A stretch of DNA of 64,000 nt. Origin: Gammaproteobacteria bacterium. GTDB taxonomy: Bacteria; Pseudomonadota; Gammaproteobacteria; Steroidobacterales; Steroidobacteraceae. The DNA is taken from the NCBI GenBank assembly GCA_021323735.1, contig JAJPKM010000025.1:84805-148804 (forward strand). Direction: 5' to 3'. Below are positions 19,257-27,436 of the stretch, one piece after another (the first letter of the stretch is position 1; every line of letters starts with the position of its first letter). Position numbers and translations under genes: made by a program. Under the pieces are notes generated by a model. That model saw nothing but the letters and a program-made list of their open reading frames with translations. It was not told the DNA's origin and did no database searches.

Positions 19257-19278
19257 CGAACATCATATGACGAACATC
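19251..19278 (+). repeat. Perfect 14-bp tandem duplication covering a translation start
   Basis: ATATGACGAACATC occurs twice in a row. Both copies contain an ATG (19253 and 19267). The first ATG reads only MTNII before a TGA that overlaps the second ATG. The first ATG also overlaps the stop of the 31-codon ORF. The original glycosyltransferase start was probably at the first copy; the duplication pushed it out of frame and the second copy restored a coupled start. Confidence 0.85.
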
Positions 19279-20289
19279 GTACTGCTGGGATACGGTCTCG
19301 ATCAGCCCTCCTATCGGCACCGCATGCGCAGCTTGGTCGAACCGTTGCGGGAGGCAGGCTGGCAGGTACGCACCGAGCAATTCCCCGGCGGTCGCTACGG
19401 CCTGCGCACCTGGGAGCGGCGCGAGCTGTTTCGTTGGGCGCACGTCACGGTGCTGCATCAGATCAAATTGAGCGCCATCGAAGCGCGCCTATTCGCCTCT
19501 TACAGCCGGCGCAGCATATTCGACGTGGACGATGCCATCTACGTGCGCAAACCGCGGCGGCTTGGCGATGCACCGGACGAATCGGCATGGCGTAAAAGAA
19601 AATTCGCAGCGACCTGCCGCTGGGTCGATGCGGTCGCAGCCGGCAACGACGTGCTAGCCGGTGTCGCCGGCGCCACGGCTGAGCAAGTCGCCGTCCTACC
19701 CACCTCCCTCGATACGGGGTGCTACATCACCAGCACGGCGGGACCCGACGATCCTCCGACCATTGCTTGGATCGGCAGTCCCGAAAATCTCATCTACCTG
19801 GACATGATCAGGCCGGCGTTGGCGCGCCTCACCCAGCGGCATCCCACCTTGAAGCTGCGTGTGATCTGCTCGGAGTTTCCCGATTGGAGCGACGTCAGCG
19901 TCGAGCGGGTGCCCTGGAGCTCGGCCACCGAGGCGCAATCCCTGGCCGGCGCACACATCGGGGTCATGCCATTGACCGACGATGCCTGGTCGCGCGGCAA
20001 GTGCGCGTTCAAGCTGCTGCAGTACATGGCGGCGTCGCTGCCCTGCGTGGCCTCTCCCGTGGGCGCGAACACCGAAGCCGTGATCGACGGCGTCAATGGT
20101 TTTCATGCCACCGATGTGGATCAGTGGGAACGCGGCTTGGAGCGGCTGATCGTCTCGCCGCAGCTGCGAGCGAGCTTGGGTAAGAACGGCCGCGCGCACG
20201 TAGAACAGCGCTATTCCCTCCGCAGCTATCGCGAGAATTATCTGGCGCTGCTCACCCGGATGGCCGCGATCTCGCCGCAGCGGCGTTAA
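19267..20289 (+). CDS. Glycosyltransferase family 1/4-like
   Basis: This 340-residue GT-B protein starts MTNIVLLGYGLDQPSYRHRMRSL. An N-terminal acceptor domain includes FDVDDAIY near residue 80. The C-terminal domain contains TIAWIGSPENLIYLDMIRP and IGVMPLTDDAWSRGKCAFKLLQYMAASLPCVASPVGANTEAV, the donor-binding E/K-rich loop region of family 1 glycosyltransferases. The ending AHVEQRYSLRSYRENYLALL is typical. It likely adds a sugar during surface polysaccharide assembly. The start is the second copy of the duplicated segment. Confidence 0.85.
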   Translation: MTNIVLLGYGLDQPSYRHRMRSLVEPLREAGWQVRTEQFPGGRYGLRTWERRELFRWAHVTVLHQIKLSAIEARLFASYSRRSIFDVDDAIYVRKPRRLGDAPDESAWRKRKFAATCRWVDAVAAGNDVLAGVAGATAEQVAVLPTSLDTGCYITSTAGPDDPPTIAWIGSPENLIYLDMIRPALARLTQRHPTLKLRVICSEFPDWSDVSVERVPWSSATEAQSLAGAHIGVMPLTDDAWSRGKCAFKLLQYMAASLPCVASPVGANTEAVIDGVNGFHATDVDQWERGLERLIVSPQLRASLGKNGRAHVEQRYSLRSYRENYLALLTRMAAISPQRR

Positions 20290-20306
20290 ATCGGTATCCT
20301 TCCGCC

Positions 20307-21374
20307 GTGACACAGCTGACGCGGGAATTCTGGCGGGATCGCCGGGTGTTTTTGACCGGCCACACGGGCTTCAAAGGCGCGTGGATGAGCCTTTGGCTGC
20401 GGCAGATGGGCGCAGAGGTCACCGGTTATGCGTTGGCACCGCACACCGAGCCTAATTTGTTCGAGCTCGTGAACGGCAAGTCAGCCTCGCACTTGGCCGA
20501 CATCCGCGACCCGGCCAGGCTCGAGCAGGCGCTCGCCGCCTCGGATCCGCAGATCATCGTTCACATGGCGGCCCAGGCATTGGTTCGCGAGTCGTACCGC
20601 GATCCGCTCGCCACGTACGCCACCAACCTCATGGGTACGGGAATCTTGCTGCAGGCGTGCCGGACGCTCGAGCACCTGGAATGCGTGCTCATCGTGACCA
20701 GCGACAAGGTGTACGAAAATCACGAGGCAGGGCATCCGTTCATCGAGAGCGATCGATTGGGCGGCCATGACCCCTATAGCAACAGCAAGGCTTGCGCCGA
20801 ATTGTTGACGGCAAGCTTCCGCGACAGCTTTTTCAAGGACGGACCGCCGATCGCCTCGGTGCGCGCCGGCAATGTCATCGGCGGCGGCGACTGGTCGCAA
20901 GAGCGTCTCATTCCCGACTGCATCCGCGCGCTCGAGGCCGGCGAGCCGGTGACACTTCGATATCCCGATGCGGTGAGGCCCTGGCAGCATGTGCTCGAGC
21001 CGCTCTGCGGCTATCTGACGCTGGCGCAGGCATTGGTGAGCGCGCCGGCCGCCGCGCCGCGCGCTGTCAATTTTGGCCCAAACCCGTCATCCTTTTGTAC
21101 GGTGCATGAGGTGGTGGACGCCTTCAGCGCAAGGTTTGCAGGCCGCCCCGGGTGGCGGCGCGATGGCGGCGTGAACCCTAAGGAGGCGGGCGCGCTGACC
21201 CTCTCCTCGTCGCTGGCACATGGTTCATTGCACTGGTATCCACGGCTCGACATGAAGGAAACGCTGGCGTGGACGGCGGATTGGTACAAAGCCCACGCGG
21301 CAGGGGAGGATATGGTGAAGTATTCCGAAGCGCAGATCCTGCGTTATCAATCGCTGCCGGCATTGCCCGCGTGA
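20307..21374 (+). CDS. rfbG: CDP-glucose 4,6-dehydratase
   Basis: This 355-residue short-chain dehydrogenase/reductase converts CDP-glucose to CDP-4-keto-6-deoxyglucose. The NAD-binding motif TGHTGFKGAWMSLWL, with the Lys of this subfamily, is near residue 17. The catalytic Thr/Ser and YSNSK occur at about residues 130 and 157, and the product-site stretch RAGNVIGGGDWSQERLIPD is near residue 185. The last stretch is characteristic of RfbG rather than RfbB or Gmd. The start is GTG at 20307, and the stop overlaps the GTG start of rfbF. Confidence 0.93.
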   Translation: MTQLTREFWRDRRVFLTGHTGFKGAWMSLWLRQMGAEVTGYALAPHTEPNLFELVNGKSASHLADIRDPARLEQALAASDPQIIVHMAAQALVRESYRDPLATYATNLMGTGILLQACRTLEHLECVLIVTSDKVYENHEAGHPFIESDRLGGHDPYSNSKACAELLTASFRDSFFKDGPPIASVRAGNVIGGGDWSQERLIPDCIRALEAGEPVTLRYPDAVRPWQHVLEPLCGYLTLAQALVSAPAAAPRAVNFGPNPSSFCTVHEVVDAFSARFAGRPGWRRDGGVNPKEAGALTLSSSLAHGSLHWYPRLDMKETLAWTADWYKAHAAGEDMVKYSEAQILRYQSLPALPA

Positions 21375-22147
21375 AGTGCGTCATTTTGGCCGGCGGCAAG
21401 GGAACGCGCATCGCTGAGGAATCCAATACGCGCCCGAAGCCCATGGTGGAGATCGGTACGCGCCCCATCCTCTGGCACATCATGAAGCTGTATGCCTCCT
21501 TCGGCGTGAAGGAATTCATCGTGTGCTTGGGCTACAAGAGCTACATGATCAAGGAGTATTTCGCGAATTATTTCTTGCATCAGGCCGACGTGACCTTCGA
21601 TATGGCCGAGAATCGCGTCGAGTACCACGACTGCCGCGTGGAACCTTGGAAGGTCACGCTGGTGGATACGGGCGATGACAGCATGACCGGCGGCAGGCTG
21701 CTGCAAGTCGGCAAGTACTTGACCCCCGGCGAGTCCTTCTGCATGACGTATGGAGACGGCCTGTCGAATATCGATATCGGAGCGGAAATTGCGTTTCACG
21801 CCGCGCACGGCCGCCGGGCCACGGTCGCCTGCGTCCGGCCCCCTGCGCGTTTCGGCCGAATCGTGACTCAGGATGCGCGAGTCATGTCCTTCGAGGAGAA
21901 ACCTTCGGCCGAAGGAGGGCTCATCAACGGCGGGTTTTTCATTCTGGAACCGAGCGTGCTGGAACTCATCGACGGCGAGGACACCGTTTGGGAAAAGGAG
22001 CCCATGGAAAATCTGGCTCAGGACGGTCAACTGGCCGCGTGGGTACATCACGGTTTCTGGCAGCCCATGGATACGCTGCGCGATAAGCAGCATTTGAATT
22101 CATTGTGGGAGAGCGGCGCGGCGCCGTGGAAACTGTGGCAGGGATAG
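21371..22147 (+). CDS. rfbF: Glucose-1-phosphate cytidylyltransferase
   Basis: This 258-residue nucleotidyltransferase makes CDP-glucose from CTP and glucose 1-phosphate, the first step of the CDP-sugar path. The signature is VILAGGKGTRIAEESNTRPKP at residues 4-24, followed by the RfbF-specific FGVKEFIVCLGYKSYMIKEYF and MTYGDGLSNIDI. The start is GTG at 21371, overlapping the rfbG stop (GTGA); the longer frame is an rfbG shadow. The stop codon falls inside the first unit of an 18-bp tandem repeat. Confidence 0.94.
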   Translation: MKCVILAGGKGTRIAEESNTRPKPMVEIGTRPILWHIMKLYASFGVKEFIVCLGYKSYMIKEYFANYFLHQADVTFDMAENRVEYHDCRVEPWKVTLVDTGDDSMTGGRLLQVGKYLTPGESFCMTYGDGLSNIDIGAEIAFHAAHGRRATVACVRPPARFGRIVTQDARVMSFEEKPSAEGGLINGGFFILEPSVLELIDGEDTVWEKEPMENLAQDGQLAAWVHHGFWQPMDTLRDKQHLNSLWESGAAPWKLWQG

Positions 22148-22248
22148 CGAGGCGTTCCGGGATGGCGATGCGCTGCAGGACCGAGATGGGTAGCGGGACC
22201 GACATGAATTGTGGGATCGAGATGAATTGCGGGACGGCGGCGCAATGG
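22141..22248 (+). repeat. Six degenerate 18-bp tandem repeats linking rfbF to the methyltransferase gene
   Basis: Units begin at 22141, 22159, 22177, 22195, 22213 and 22231. Best-matching units are GGGACCGACATGAATTGT and GGGATCGAGATGAATTGC. Read from a GTG at 22135 they form an uninterrupted frame of hexapeptides (for example GTDMNC, GIEMNC) ending in TAG at 22249-22251. This mini-ORF overlaps both the end of rfbF and the ATG of the next gene at 22245. The period is a multiple of three, which preserves the frame. It could be a coding relic, a small protein or a translation bridge. Confidence 0.72.
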
Positions 22249-23486
22249 TAGGGCCGGTCGCCGGCTGCCGCTCATGCGGTGGCCGCCTCGCCGTGACCAT
22301 GGCGGATTTGGGATTGCAACCCGCCTCCAATGCGTTCATCGATTCGCCGGCCGCGATGAACCAAGAGAAGCGTTATCCGCTGCGCGCCAAGGTTTGCGAA
22401 GATTGCAAACTGGTGCAGCTGGATTACGACGTGGCGCCGCAAGAGCTATTCGGCAATTACGTCTATTTCTCCTCGTACTCGGACCAATGGCTGTCCCACG
22501 CCAAGGCCTACTGCGACATGGCACGGGAGCGCTTTGCGTTGAACTCCGCCAGCCTCGTGGTCGAGCTGGCCAGCAACGACGGCTACTTGCTGAAGAATTT
22601 CTTGGCCATGGGGATTCCGGTCCTGGGTATCGATCCCTCCGATACCGTTGCGGCCGCAGCGGGAAAAATCGGCGTTCCCACCCTGGTGCGATTCTTTGGC
22701 GAAACGGTGGCCAGGGAGTTGGTGCAGGAGGGTCGACAAGCCGACCTGATCGTCGCCAACAACGTGCTGGCGCATGTGCCCAAGCTCAATGAATTCGTGG
22801 CCGGCATTGCATTGCTGCTGCGCGCGGACGGCACCGTGACCATCGAGTTCCCGCATTTGCTGGAACTCATCGAACACGCGGAGTTCGATACCATTTATCA
22901 TGAGCACTACTCGTACTTCTCTCTGTACGCCATCGAACAGGTGTTCCGCCGCCATCGCTTGCGCATCTACGATTTGCAGCGGTTGTCCACGCACGGCGGA
23001 TCGCTGAGAATATTCGCCGCCCACGTGGCACGGACGGATCTTTCGGACAGTGCGACGCTGCGCGAGGTGCGTGCGCAGGAAGCGGCGGCGGGACTTGCCG
23101 ATCTACAGACCTACCGGCAATTCTCGAAACGCGTCGAGGAGTGCCGCGATGCCTTGCACGCGTTCCTCGCCGAAGCTAAGCGTGAGGACAGGCGCGTGGT
23201 GGCCTATGGCGCCGCGGCCAAGGGCAATACGCTGCTCAATTTTTGCGGCATCACGCCCCAGGACATCACCTTCGTTGCGGATCGAAGTCCGCACAAGCAG
23301 AACAAATGGCTGCCGGGAACCCATATTCCGGTGGTGTCGCCGGAGGAGCTGATGGCCGCGAAGCCGGACTATGTGCTGATCCTGCCGTGGAATCTCAAGG
23401 ACGAGATCCAGCTGCAACTCGCCGGTATAAAGTCCTGGGGCGGACGATTCGTAACGCCCGTGCCCGTAGTGCGTATCCTCAGTTGA
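22245..23486 (+). CDS. NDP-hexose C-methyltransferase (TylCIII/TcaB9-like)
   Basis: This 413-residue protein has three parts. An N-terminal zinc-binding domain has Cys8, Cys11, Cys51 and Cys54 (CRSC and CEDC). A SAM-binding domain follows with VVELASNDGYLL near residue 105. The C-terminal methyltransferase domain has HEHYSYFSLYAIEQVF near residue 220 and VAYGAAAKGNTLLNF near residue 320. The family methylates C-3 of 4-keto-6-deoxy nucleotide sugars. With rfbF and rfbG next door the substrate is probably CDP-4-keto-6-deoxyglucose. The ATG at 22245 gives the Cys-rich domain at the right distance. Confidence 0.88.
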   Translation: MVGPVAGCRSCGGRLAVTMADLGLQPASNAFIDSPAAMNQEKRYPLRAKVCEDCKLVQLDYDVAPQELFGNYVYFSSYSDQWLSHAKAYCDMARERFALNSASLVVELASNDGYLLKNFLAMGIPVLGIDPSDTVAAAAGKIGVPTLVRFFGETVARELVQEGRQADLIVANNVLAHVPKLNEFVAGIALLLRADGTVTIEFPHLLELIEHAEFDTIYHEHYSYFSLYAIEQVFRRHRLRIYDLQRLSTHGGSLRIFAAHVARTDLSDSATLREVRAQEAAAGLADLQTYRQFSKRVEECRDALHAFLAEAKREDRRVVAYGAAAKGNTLLNFCGITPQDITFVADRSPHKQNKWLPGTHIPVVSPEELMAAKPDYVLILPWNLKDEIQLQLAGIKSWGGRFVTPVPVVRILS

Positions 23487-23504
23487 TTCATGAATCGTTC
23501 AGGC
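23487..23504 (+). repeat. TTCATGAATCGTTCAGGC motif after the methyltransferase stop
   Basis: This lies directly behind the TGA and includes the 12-bp palindrome GATTCATGAATC (23485-23496). It matches 16 of 18 bases of the motif at 10133-10150. The small gap to the next gene (26 bases) holds nothing else. Role unknown. Confidence 0.3.
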
Positions 23505-23512
23505 CATAGGTC

Positions 23513-24055
23513 ATGATTTTCACCGAATCGCCGTTGCCGGGCGCATTTATCGTCGACTTGGCGCCCGTCGCGGATGAGCGGGGATTTTTTGCGCGCGCCT
23601 ACTGTCCCGAGGAGTTCGCCGCAAATGGATTGGCGATGGAACTGCGCCAGTGCAGCGTGTCTTACAACACCCGCAAAGGCACGTTGCGCGGCCTGCACTA
23701 TCAACGTGCGCCGCACGAGGAACACAAGCTGGTGCGCTGTACCGCGGGAGCGATTTTCGACGTCGTCGTGGATATCCGCCCGCACTCGGCACACTATCGG
23801 CGGTGGTTTGCCACGGCATTGACGGCACAGAACCGCCGTTCCCTGTTCATTCCACCCGGATTTGCCCATGGCTTCATGACCATGAGCGATGAGGCCGAGG
23901 TCTACTACATGATGTCGACTATCCACGCGCCGGCGTCTGCGCAGGGCTTTCGCTGGAGCGACCCTGCATTCGCCATCGAATGGCCGATGGCGCCCACGAT
24001 GATCTCGCCGCGCGACGCCGCCTATCCGTTGCTGGACGTGCCGGCAGCCCCGTGA
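23513..24055 (+). CDS. rfbC: dTDP-4-dehydrorhamnose 3,5-epimerase family protein
   Basis: This 180-residue cupin epimerase has the catalytic His region KGTLRGLHYQ near residue 63, VVVDIRPHS near residue 85 and FIPPGFAHGFMTMSDEAEVYYMMS near residue 112, all usual for RfbC/RmlC. In this CDP-sugar setting it probably epimerises the C-methylated 4-keto intermediate at C-5 (and possibly C-3) rather than a dTDP-rhamnose precursor; no rmlA, rmlB or rmlD is present. The stop overlaps the GTG of the next gene. Confidence 0.88.
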   Translation: MIFTESPLPGAFIVDLAPVADERGFFARAYCPEEFAANGLAMELRQCSVSYNTRKGTLRGLHYQRAPHEEHKLVRCTAGAIFDVVVDIRPHSAHYRRWFATALTAQNRRSLFIPPGFAHGFMTMSDEAEVYYMMSTIHAPASAQGFRWSDPAFAIEWPMAPTMISPRDAAYPLLDVPAAP

Positions 24056-25002
24056 CCTTGCGCAAACGCGTGCTGATCACCGGCGCCTGCGGCTTCATCG
24101 GCCGCTGGAGCGTGGCGCCGTTGCTTCGCAAGGGCTACGAGGTGCACACCGTGCTGTCCGGTGCCGGGACCGCTCCCGTCGAGCTGCACGGCGCAACGCC
24201 GCACGTGGCCGATTTGCTCGATGAGCTTCAGGTCGAGGCCTTGTTGGCGCGTGTGTTGCCCACGCATCTGCTGCATTTTGCGTGGATTGCGACGCCCGGC
24301 GTGTACTGGCAGAGCGCCGACAATTTTCGCTGGCGTGCGGCGAGCGAGCATCTCTTGCGACGCTTCCGCTCTCTTGGCGGCATTCGCGCCGTGATGGCGG
24401 GCAGCTGCGCCGAGTATGATTGGTCCACCGGCGGCGTGTTCGACGAGCAGTCGGCTCCGGCCGATGCGGCGGCTGTTCCCTTGAGCCCTTATGCCGCCAG
24501 CAAAATCGCTTTATCTCGGTACGTGGCGGAATTTGCGCGGCAGGAACAGCTCTCGGCGGCTTGGGGCCGTATCTTTTTTCAATATGGACCCCACGAGCAC
24601 CCGGACCGTCTGGTGGCCTCGGTGATTCGGCATTTGCTCCTCGATCAAGAGGCCTTGTGTACACATGGCGGGCAAATTCGCAGTTTTCTGCATGTCGCCG
24701 ATGTGGGTGCGGCGTTTGCCGGCTTGCTCGACAGCGGCTGCGAGGGAGCAGTCAATATCGGTTCGGCGGAAGGCATCGCCCTCAAGGATCTGATCGAGCA
24801 TATCGCGCGCGATATCGGACGGCCGCATCGGGTGCGCTTGGGCGCCCGCAGCGCGCCCACCGGCGAGCCGCATACCTTGGTGCCGGATATCCGCCGCCTG
24901 CGCGATGAAGTGCAGTGGCAGCCGCATTATTCGCTGAGTGCGGGAATTGCCGACACCATTGCCTGGTGGCGCTCCCGGCTGTCCTTGCCGAGCGGCACAT
25001 GA
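24052..25002 (+). CDS. NAD(P)-dependent epimerase/reductase (SDR), likely 4-ketoreductase
   Basis: This 316-residue extended SDR has the nucleotide-binding motif TGACGFIGRW near residue 9 and the catalytic YAASK near residue 149. WGRIFFQYGPHEHPDRLVASVIRHLL near residue 172 is the substrate-side loop seen in CDP-sugar reductases of the abequose/tyvelose/yersiniose type. It would complete the pathway by reducing the 4-keto group. The start is GTG at 24052, overlapping the epimerase stop; the following gene overlaps by ATGA. Confidence 0.84.
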   Translation: MTLRKRVLITGACGFIGRWSVAPLLRKGYEVHTVLSGAGTAPVELHGATPHVADLLDELQVEALLARVLPTHLLHFAWIATPGVYWQSADNFRWRAASEHLLRRFRSLGGIRAVMAGSCAEYDWSTGGVFDEQSAPADAAAVPLSPYAASKIALSRYVAEFARQEQLSAAWGRIFFQYGPHEHPDRLVASVIRHLLLDQEALCTHGGQIRSFLHVADVGAAFAGLLDSGCEGAVNIGSAEGIALKDLIEHIARDIGRPHRVRLGARSAPTGEPHTLVPDIRRLRDEVQWQPHYSLSAGIADTIAWWRSRLSLPSGT

Positions 25003-25529
25003 ACCCCTGGCCGGGATGGCATCCCCTGGTGGTGCACTTTCCATTGGCATTGGTCTTGACCGCGGTGCCGCTGTTGCTCGCGGCACGTCTGTTGCGCAGT
25101 GACGCGTTGGCATCGACCGCTGCCGTGGTGGGGACCTGGAACTTATGTCTCGGTACCGTAGCCGCTGTCTTCGCCTTGGCCACGGGGTTGGGCGCCGTGC
25201 TCGACTTGCGAGTGGGTGAGACCGCGCGCCAGGCGATTTCGCTGCACATGAAATGGGCGATGTTCACCAGCCTGGTGCTGGTTCTGTTGGCCGTTTGGCG
25301 CGGGGCCGGCACGGCGCCCCGCTCACGGCCGTCCTGGATTTTTATTATCGTGCTCTTGATGGCGGCGGCGGCGCTGGTGGTGACCGGCTACCGCGGTGGG
25401 GAGAACGTGTACGAGTTCGGCGTGGGTGTGAAAAAAATCGCCGTGCGGGCCGAGCCGCACGGCGATCGTCCTTCGATGCGAGTCGCTTATTGCCCGGGCA
25501 GTTCTCCGGTGAAGTACGCCATCACGTAG
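24999..25529 (+). CDS. DUF2231-like small membrane protein
   Basis: This 176-residue protein starts MNPWPGWHPLVVHFPLALVL, the usual DUF2231 N-terminus with the HPLVVHFP motif, and has about four membrane helices. ALVVTGYRGGENVYEFGVGV near residue 130 is also typical. Function unknown; homologues often sit near haem or redox proteins. It is coupled to the sugar reductase by ATGA, but a direct role in polysaccharide synthesis is not evident. Its last 43 bases overlap the convergent DUF4382 gene, and that gene's terminator lies inside it. Confidence 0.8.
   Translation: MNPWPGWHPLVVHFPLALVLTAVPLLLAARLLRSDALASTAAVVGTWNLCLGTVAAVFALATGLGAVLDLRVGETARQAISLHMKWAMFTSLVLVLLAVWRGAGTAPRSRPSWIFIIVLLMAAAALVVTGYRGGENVYEFGVGVKKIAVRAEPHGDRPSMRVAYCPGSSPVKYAIT
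25431..25466 (-). terminator. Rho-independent terminator of the DUF4382 gene, embedded in the convergent gene
   Basis: ATCGCCGTGCGG at 25437-25448 and its perfect complement at 25455-25466 form a 12-bp stem around a 6-base loop. On the minus strand the stem is followed by seven T (25437-25431). It sits 21 bases past the minus-strand stop at 25489-25487. The same bases encode KKIAVRAEPHGDR of the plus-strand membrane protein, so terminator and coding sequence are superimposed. Confidence 0.87.
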
Positions 25530-27436
25530 GCCTTGAGCGATCCGTCCGCCTGCGGCACGCCGTATACCTTGACGGGTGCGCCCGCGGTGAGTCCGCTGGT
25601 GAGCGTCGCCAGACCGCCGGCGGTGGTGATGTCGACCGGGCTCACCGTCAGCACACCATTGGTCATGTCCACTTGATAGACCAGGGTGGCGCTGCCGGCG
25701 GTCGAGCTGACATCGATGGCCGGCGCGTTGGCACCGCCGGGAACGGTCATGGTGAATGAATTGGCGGTAAGGCCGGTGGCGACGAAGCCCAGCGGCAGCA
25801 ACGAGGGCGTCAAGATGGTCGCCGAGGCTGACCAGCCGTTGGCATTGGCCGGGTCGTTCCACTTCGCGAAGCTGATGCCGCGCGAAGGCACGGCACCAAC
25901 CGTGCCGCCGAAGTTGACACTGCCATCGGTGGCGGCGATGAATTGGCTGATGGCATTTGTGCCGCTGGTTACCACGGTGGGGTAGGCGAAGTTCCACCAC
26001 TGGTAGCCGGTGATGGGGTTGCCCATGGGATCGGTGCCGTTCGCCGTGGTGCCGTCGATGTAGTTCAGCGTGATCGTATAGTCGTCCGACGCGGTCCGGA
26101 ACGCACGGGTGTAGGTGAATCCCGTCATACCGGGCGCCGAGATGGCGCCGTCGTACTGCGCCACTTCGATATCGATGGTCTGTGCAACCAAGGGCGTGGC
26201 GAGCGGATCCACCACGCTGGCATGGACCTTGAAGCCGCGCACCAGGTCATGGTTGGCGAGGAACGCGGTTCCGGTGGCAATCGGCGTGGCGTCGGCCAGG
26301 CCGTTTTCCGGCTGCCTGAAGAAGAATTGCGTGTTGCCGTCGACCACCAGATCGACGCCTCGGCCGGACTCGTTTTCCACCGTGATGACGTTGGTGCCGG
26401 TGTTCACGTGCAATACATGGCCTTCGGGACTCAGCCATACGTTGTTGAACTGGCTGCTGGACCAGATCCGGGTTGCGACCAGCGTGCCATTGTCCTGATA
26501 ACGCGCCGCGATGCGCACGAACTTGCCCACCAGCGAGCTTTGCGCCGAGAAGTCCTTGATGACGTTGCGTGTCTTGGCATCCACATCGTAGAAAATCGTG
26601 CCGTTGGTGCCGTCCGCCAAAATTTGCAGCGACTGGGCGGTCGCGACGGCGGTTTCGGGACTCACGACAGGTTCCGTCGGCAATTCCTTCGTGATGGTGA
26701 TGCTGGTGTTGTCGCTCGCGACCGCGGTGACATCGCCGTAGCTGTGACGCAGCACCAGGCGCGACAAAGCACGCAGCGGATGGTGGCGCACCGGACCGCT
26801 GAAATTCACTGCCCACTGCGTCGTGCCGGCACCCGGCGGCACGTGGCCGACGATGAACGCCGGATGCGCCAGGTCGAATTCCAGGTCCAACGCATTGCTC
26901 TGCGTGGCGCTCACCACCAGCGGCGAGACGAAGTCGACCTTGACCGGCGCGGTCAGATTGGGCGCGCTACCCTGCGCGTGCTGGATTTGAATTTGCGATG
27001 CCGGAATCGTCGCGCCAGGGGCTGCGGCAAAGCCGGCTTCAGGATCCGCCGCCGCGGTCAACAGAATGTCGCCGGAATTCGCGCTGATGGTCAGCACCGC
27101 GGCGCTGTAGGTACCGGTCGGGACGGTGACATTGCCGAGAATTTCGGCTATCTGGTCGAGTTGCGCCAGATTGACCACCGGTGCGGGCGAGGGCGCCGTG
27201 TAGACGGTGACGTTGCTGCCGCCGCCCTGGGGTACGAGGGCAATGGACAGAATTTTCACGCCGATCGTGGCCCAGTCCTCGGTGGACGCATCACTGATCA
27301 CCAGGGGCATCGATGTGCTTTGGGGCGCGGGATTGGGCTGGTTTGTCAGGCTTGCACCGGAGCCTCCGCCGCCACATGCGGCAAGCGCCGCAGCGGCCAG
27401 GCCAATGCCCAGCAAGCGTGTTTTGTTCGAGACCAT
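25487..27436 (-). CDS. DUF4382/DUF5666-type lipoprotein
   Basis: This is a 649-residue protein. The signal peptide MVSNKTRLLGIGLAAAALAAC ends in a lipobox with Cys21, followed by a Gly-rich stretch. A DUF4382-like domain (VKILSIALVPQGGGSNVTVYTAP onward) spans about residues 45-200. Several beta-strand modules resembling DUF5666 (GKFVRIAARYQDNGTLVATRIW, near residue 310) follow. I chose the ATG at 27436 over the upstream one because AGGAG precedes it and it gives a clean signal peptide. It is likely anchored in the outer membrane facing the periplasm or surface. Function unknown. Confidence 0.83.
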   Translation of the reverse strand: MVSNKTRLLGIGLAAAALAACGGGGSGASLTNQPNPAPQSTSMPLVISDASTEDWATIGVKILSIALVPQGGGSNVTVYTAPSPAPVVNLAQLDQIAEILGNVTVPTGTYSAAVLTISANSGDILLTAAADPEAGFAAAPGATIPASQIQIQHAQGSAPNLTAPVKVDFVSPLVVSATQSNALDLEFDLAHPAFIVGHVPPGAGTTQWAVNFSGPVRHHPLRALSRLVLRHSYGDVTAVASDNTSITITKELPTEPVVSPETAVATAQSLQILADGTNGTIFYDVDAKTRNVIKDFSAQSSLVGKFVRIAARYQDNGTLVATRIWSSSQFNNVWLSPEGHVLHVNTGTNVITVENESGRGVDLVVDGNTQFFFRQPENGLADATPIATGTAFLANHDLVRGFKVHASVVDPLATPLVAQTIDIEVAQYDGAISAPGMTGFTYTRAFRTASDDYTITLNYIDGTTANGTDPMGNPITGYQWWNFAYPTVVTSGTNAISQFIAATDGSVNFGGTVGAVPSRGISFAKWNDPANANGWSASATILTPSLLPLGFVATGLTANSFTMTVPGGANAPAIDVSSTAGSATLVYQVDMTNGVLTVSPVDITTAGGLATLTSGLTAGAPVKVYGVPQADGSLKAYVMAYFTGELPGQ

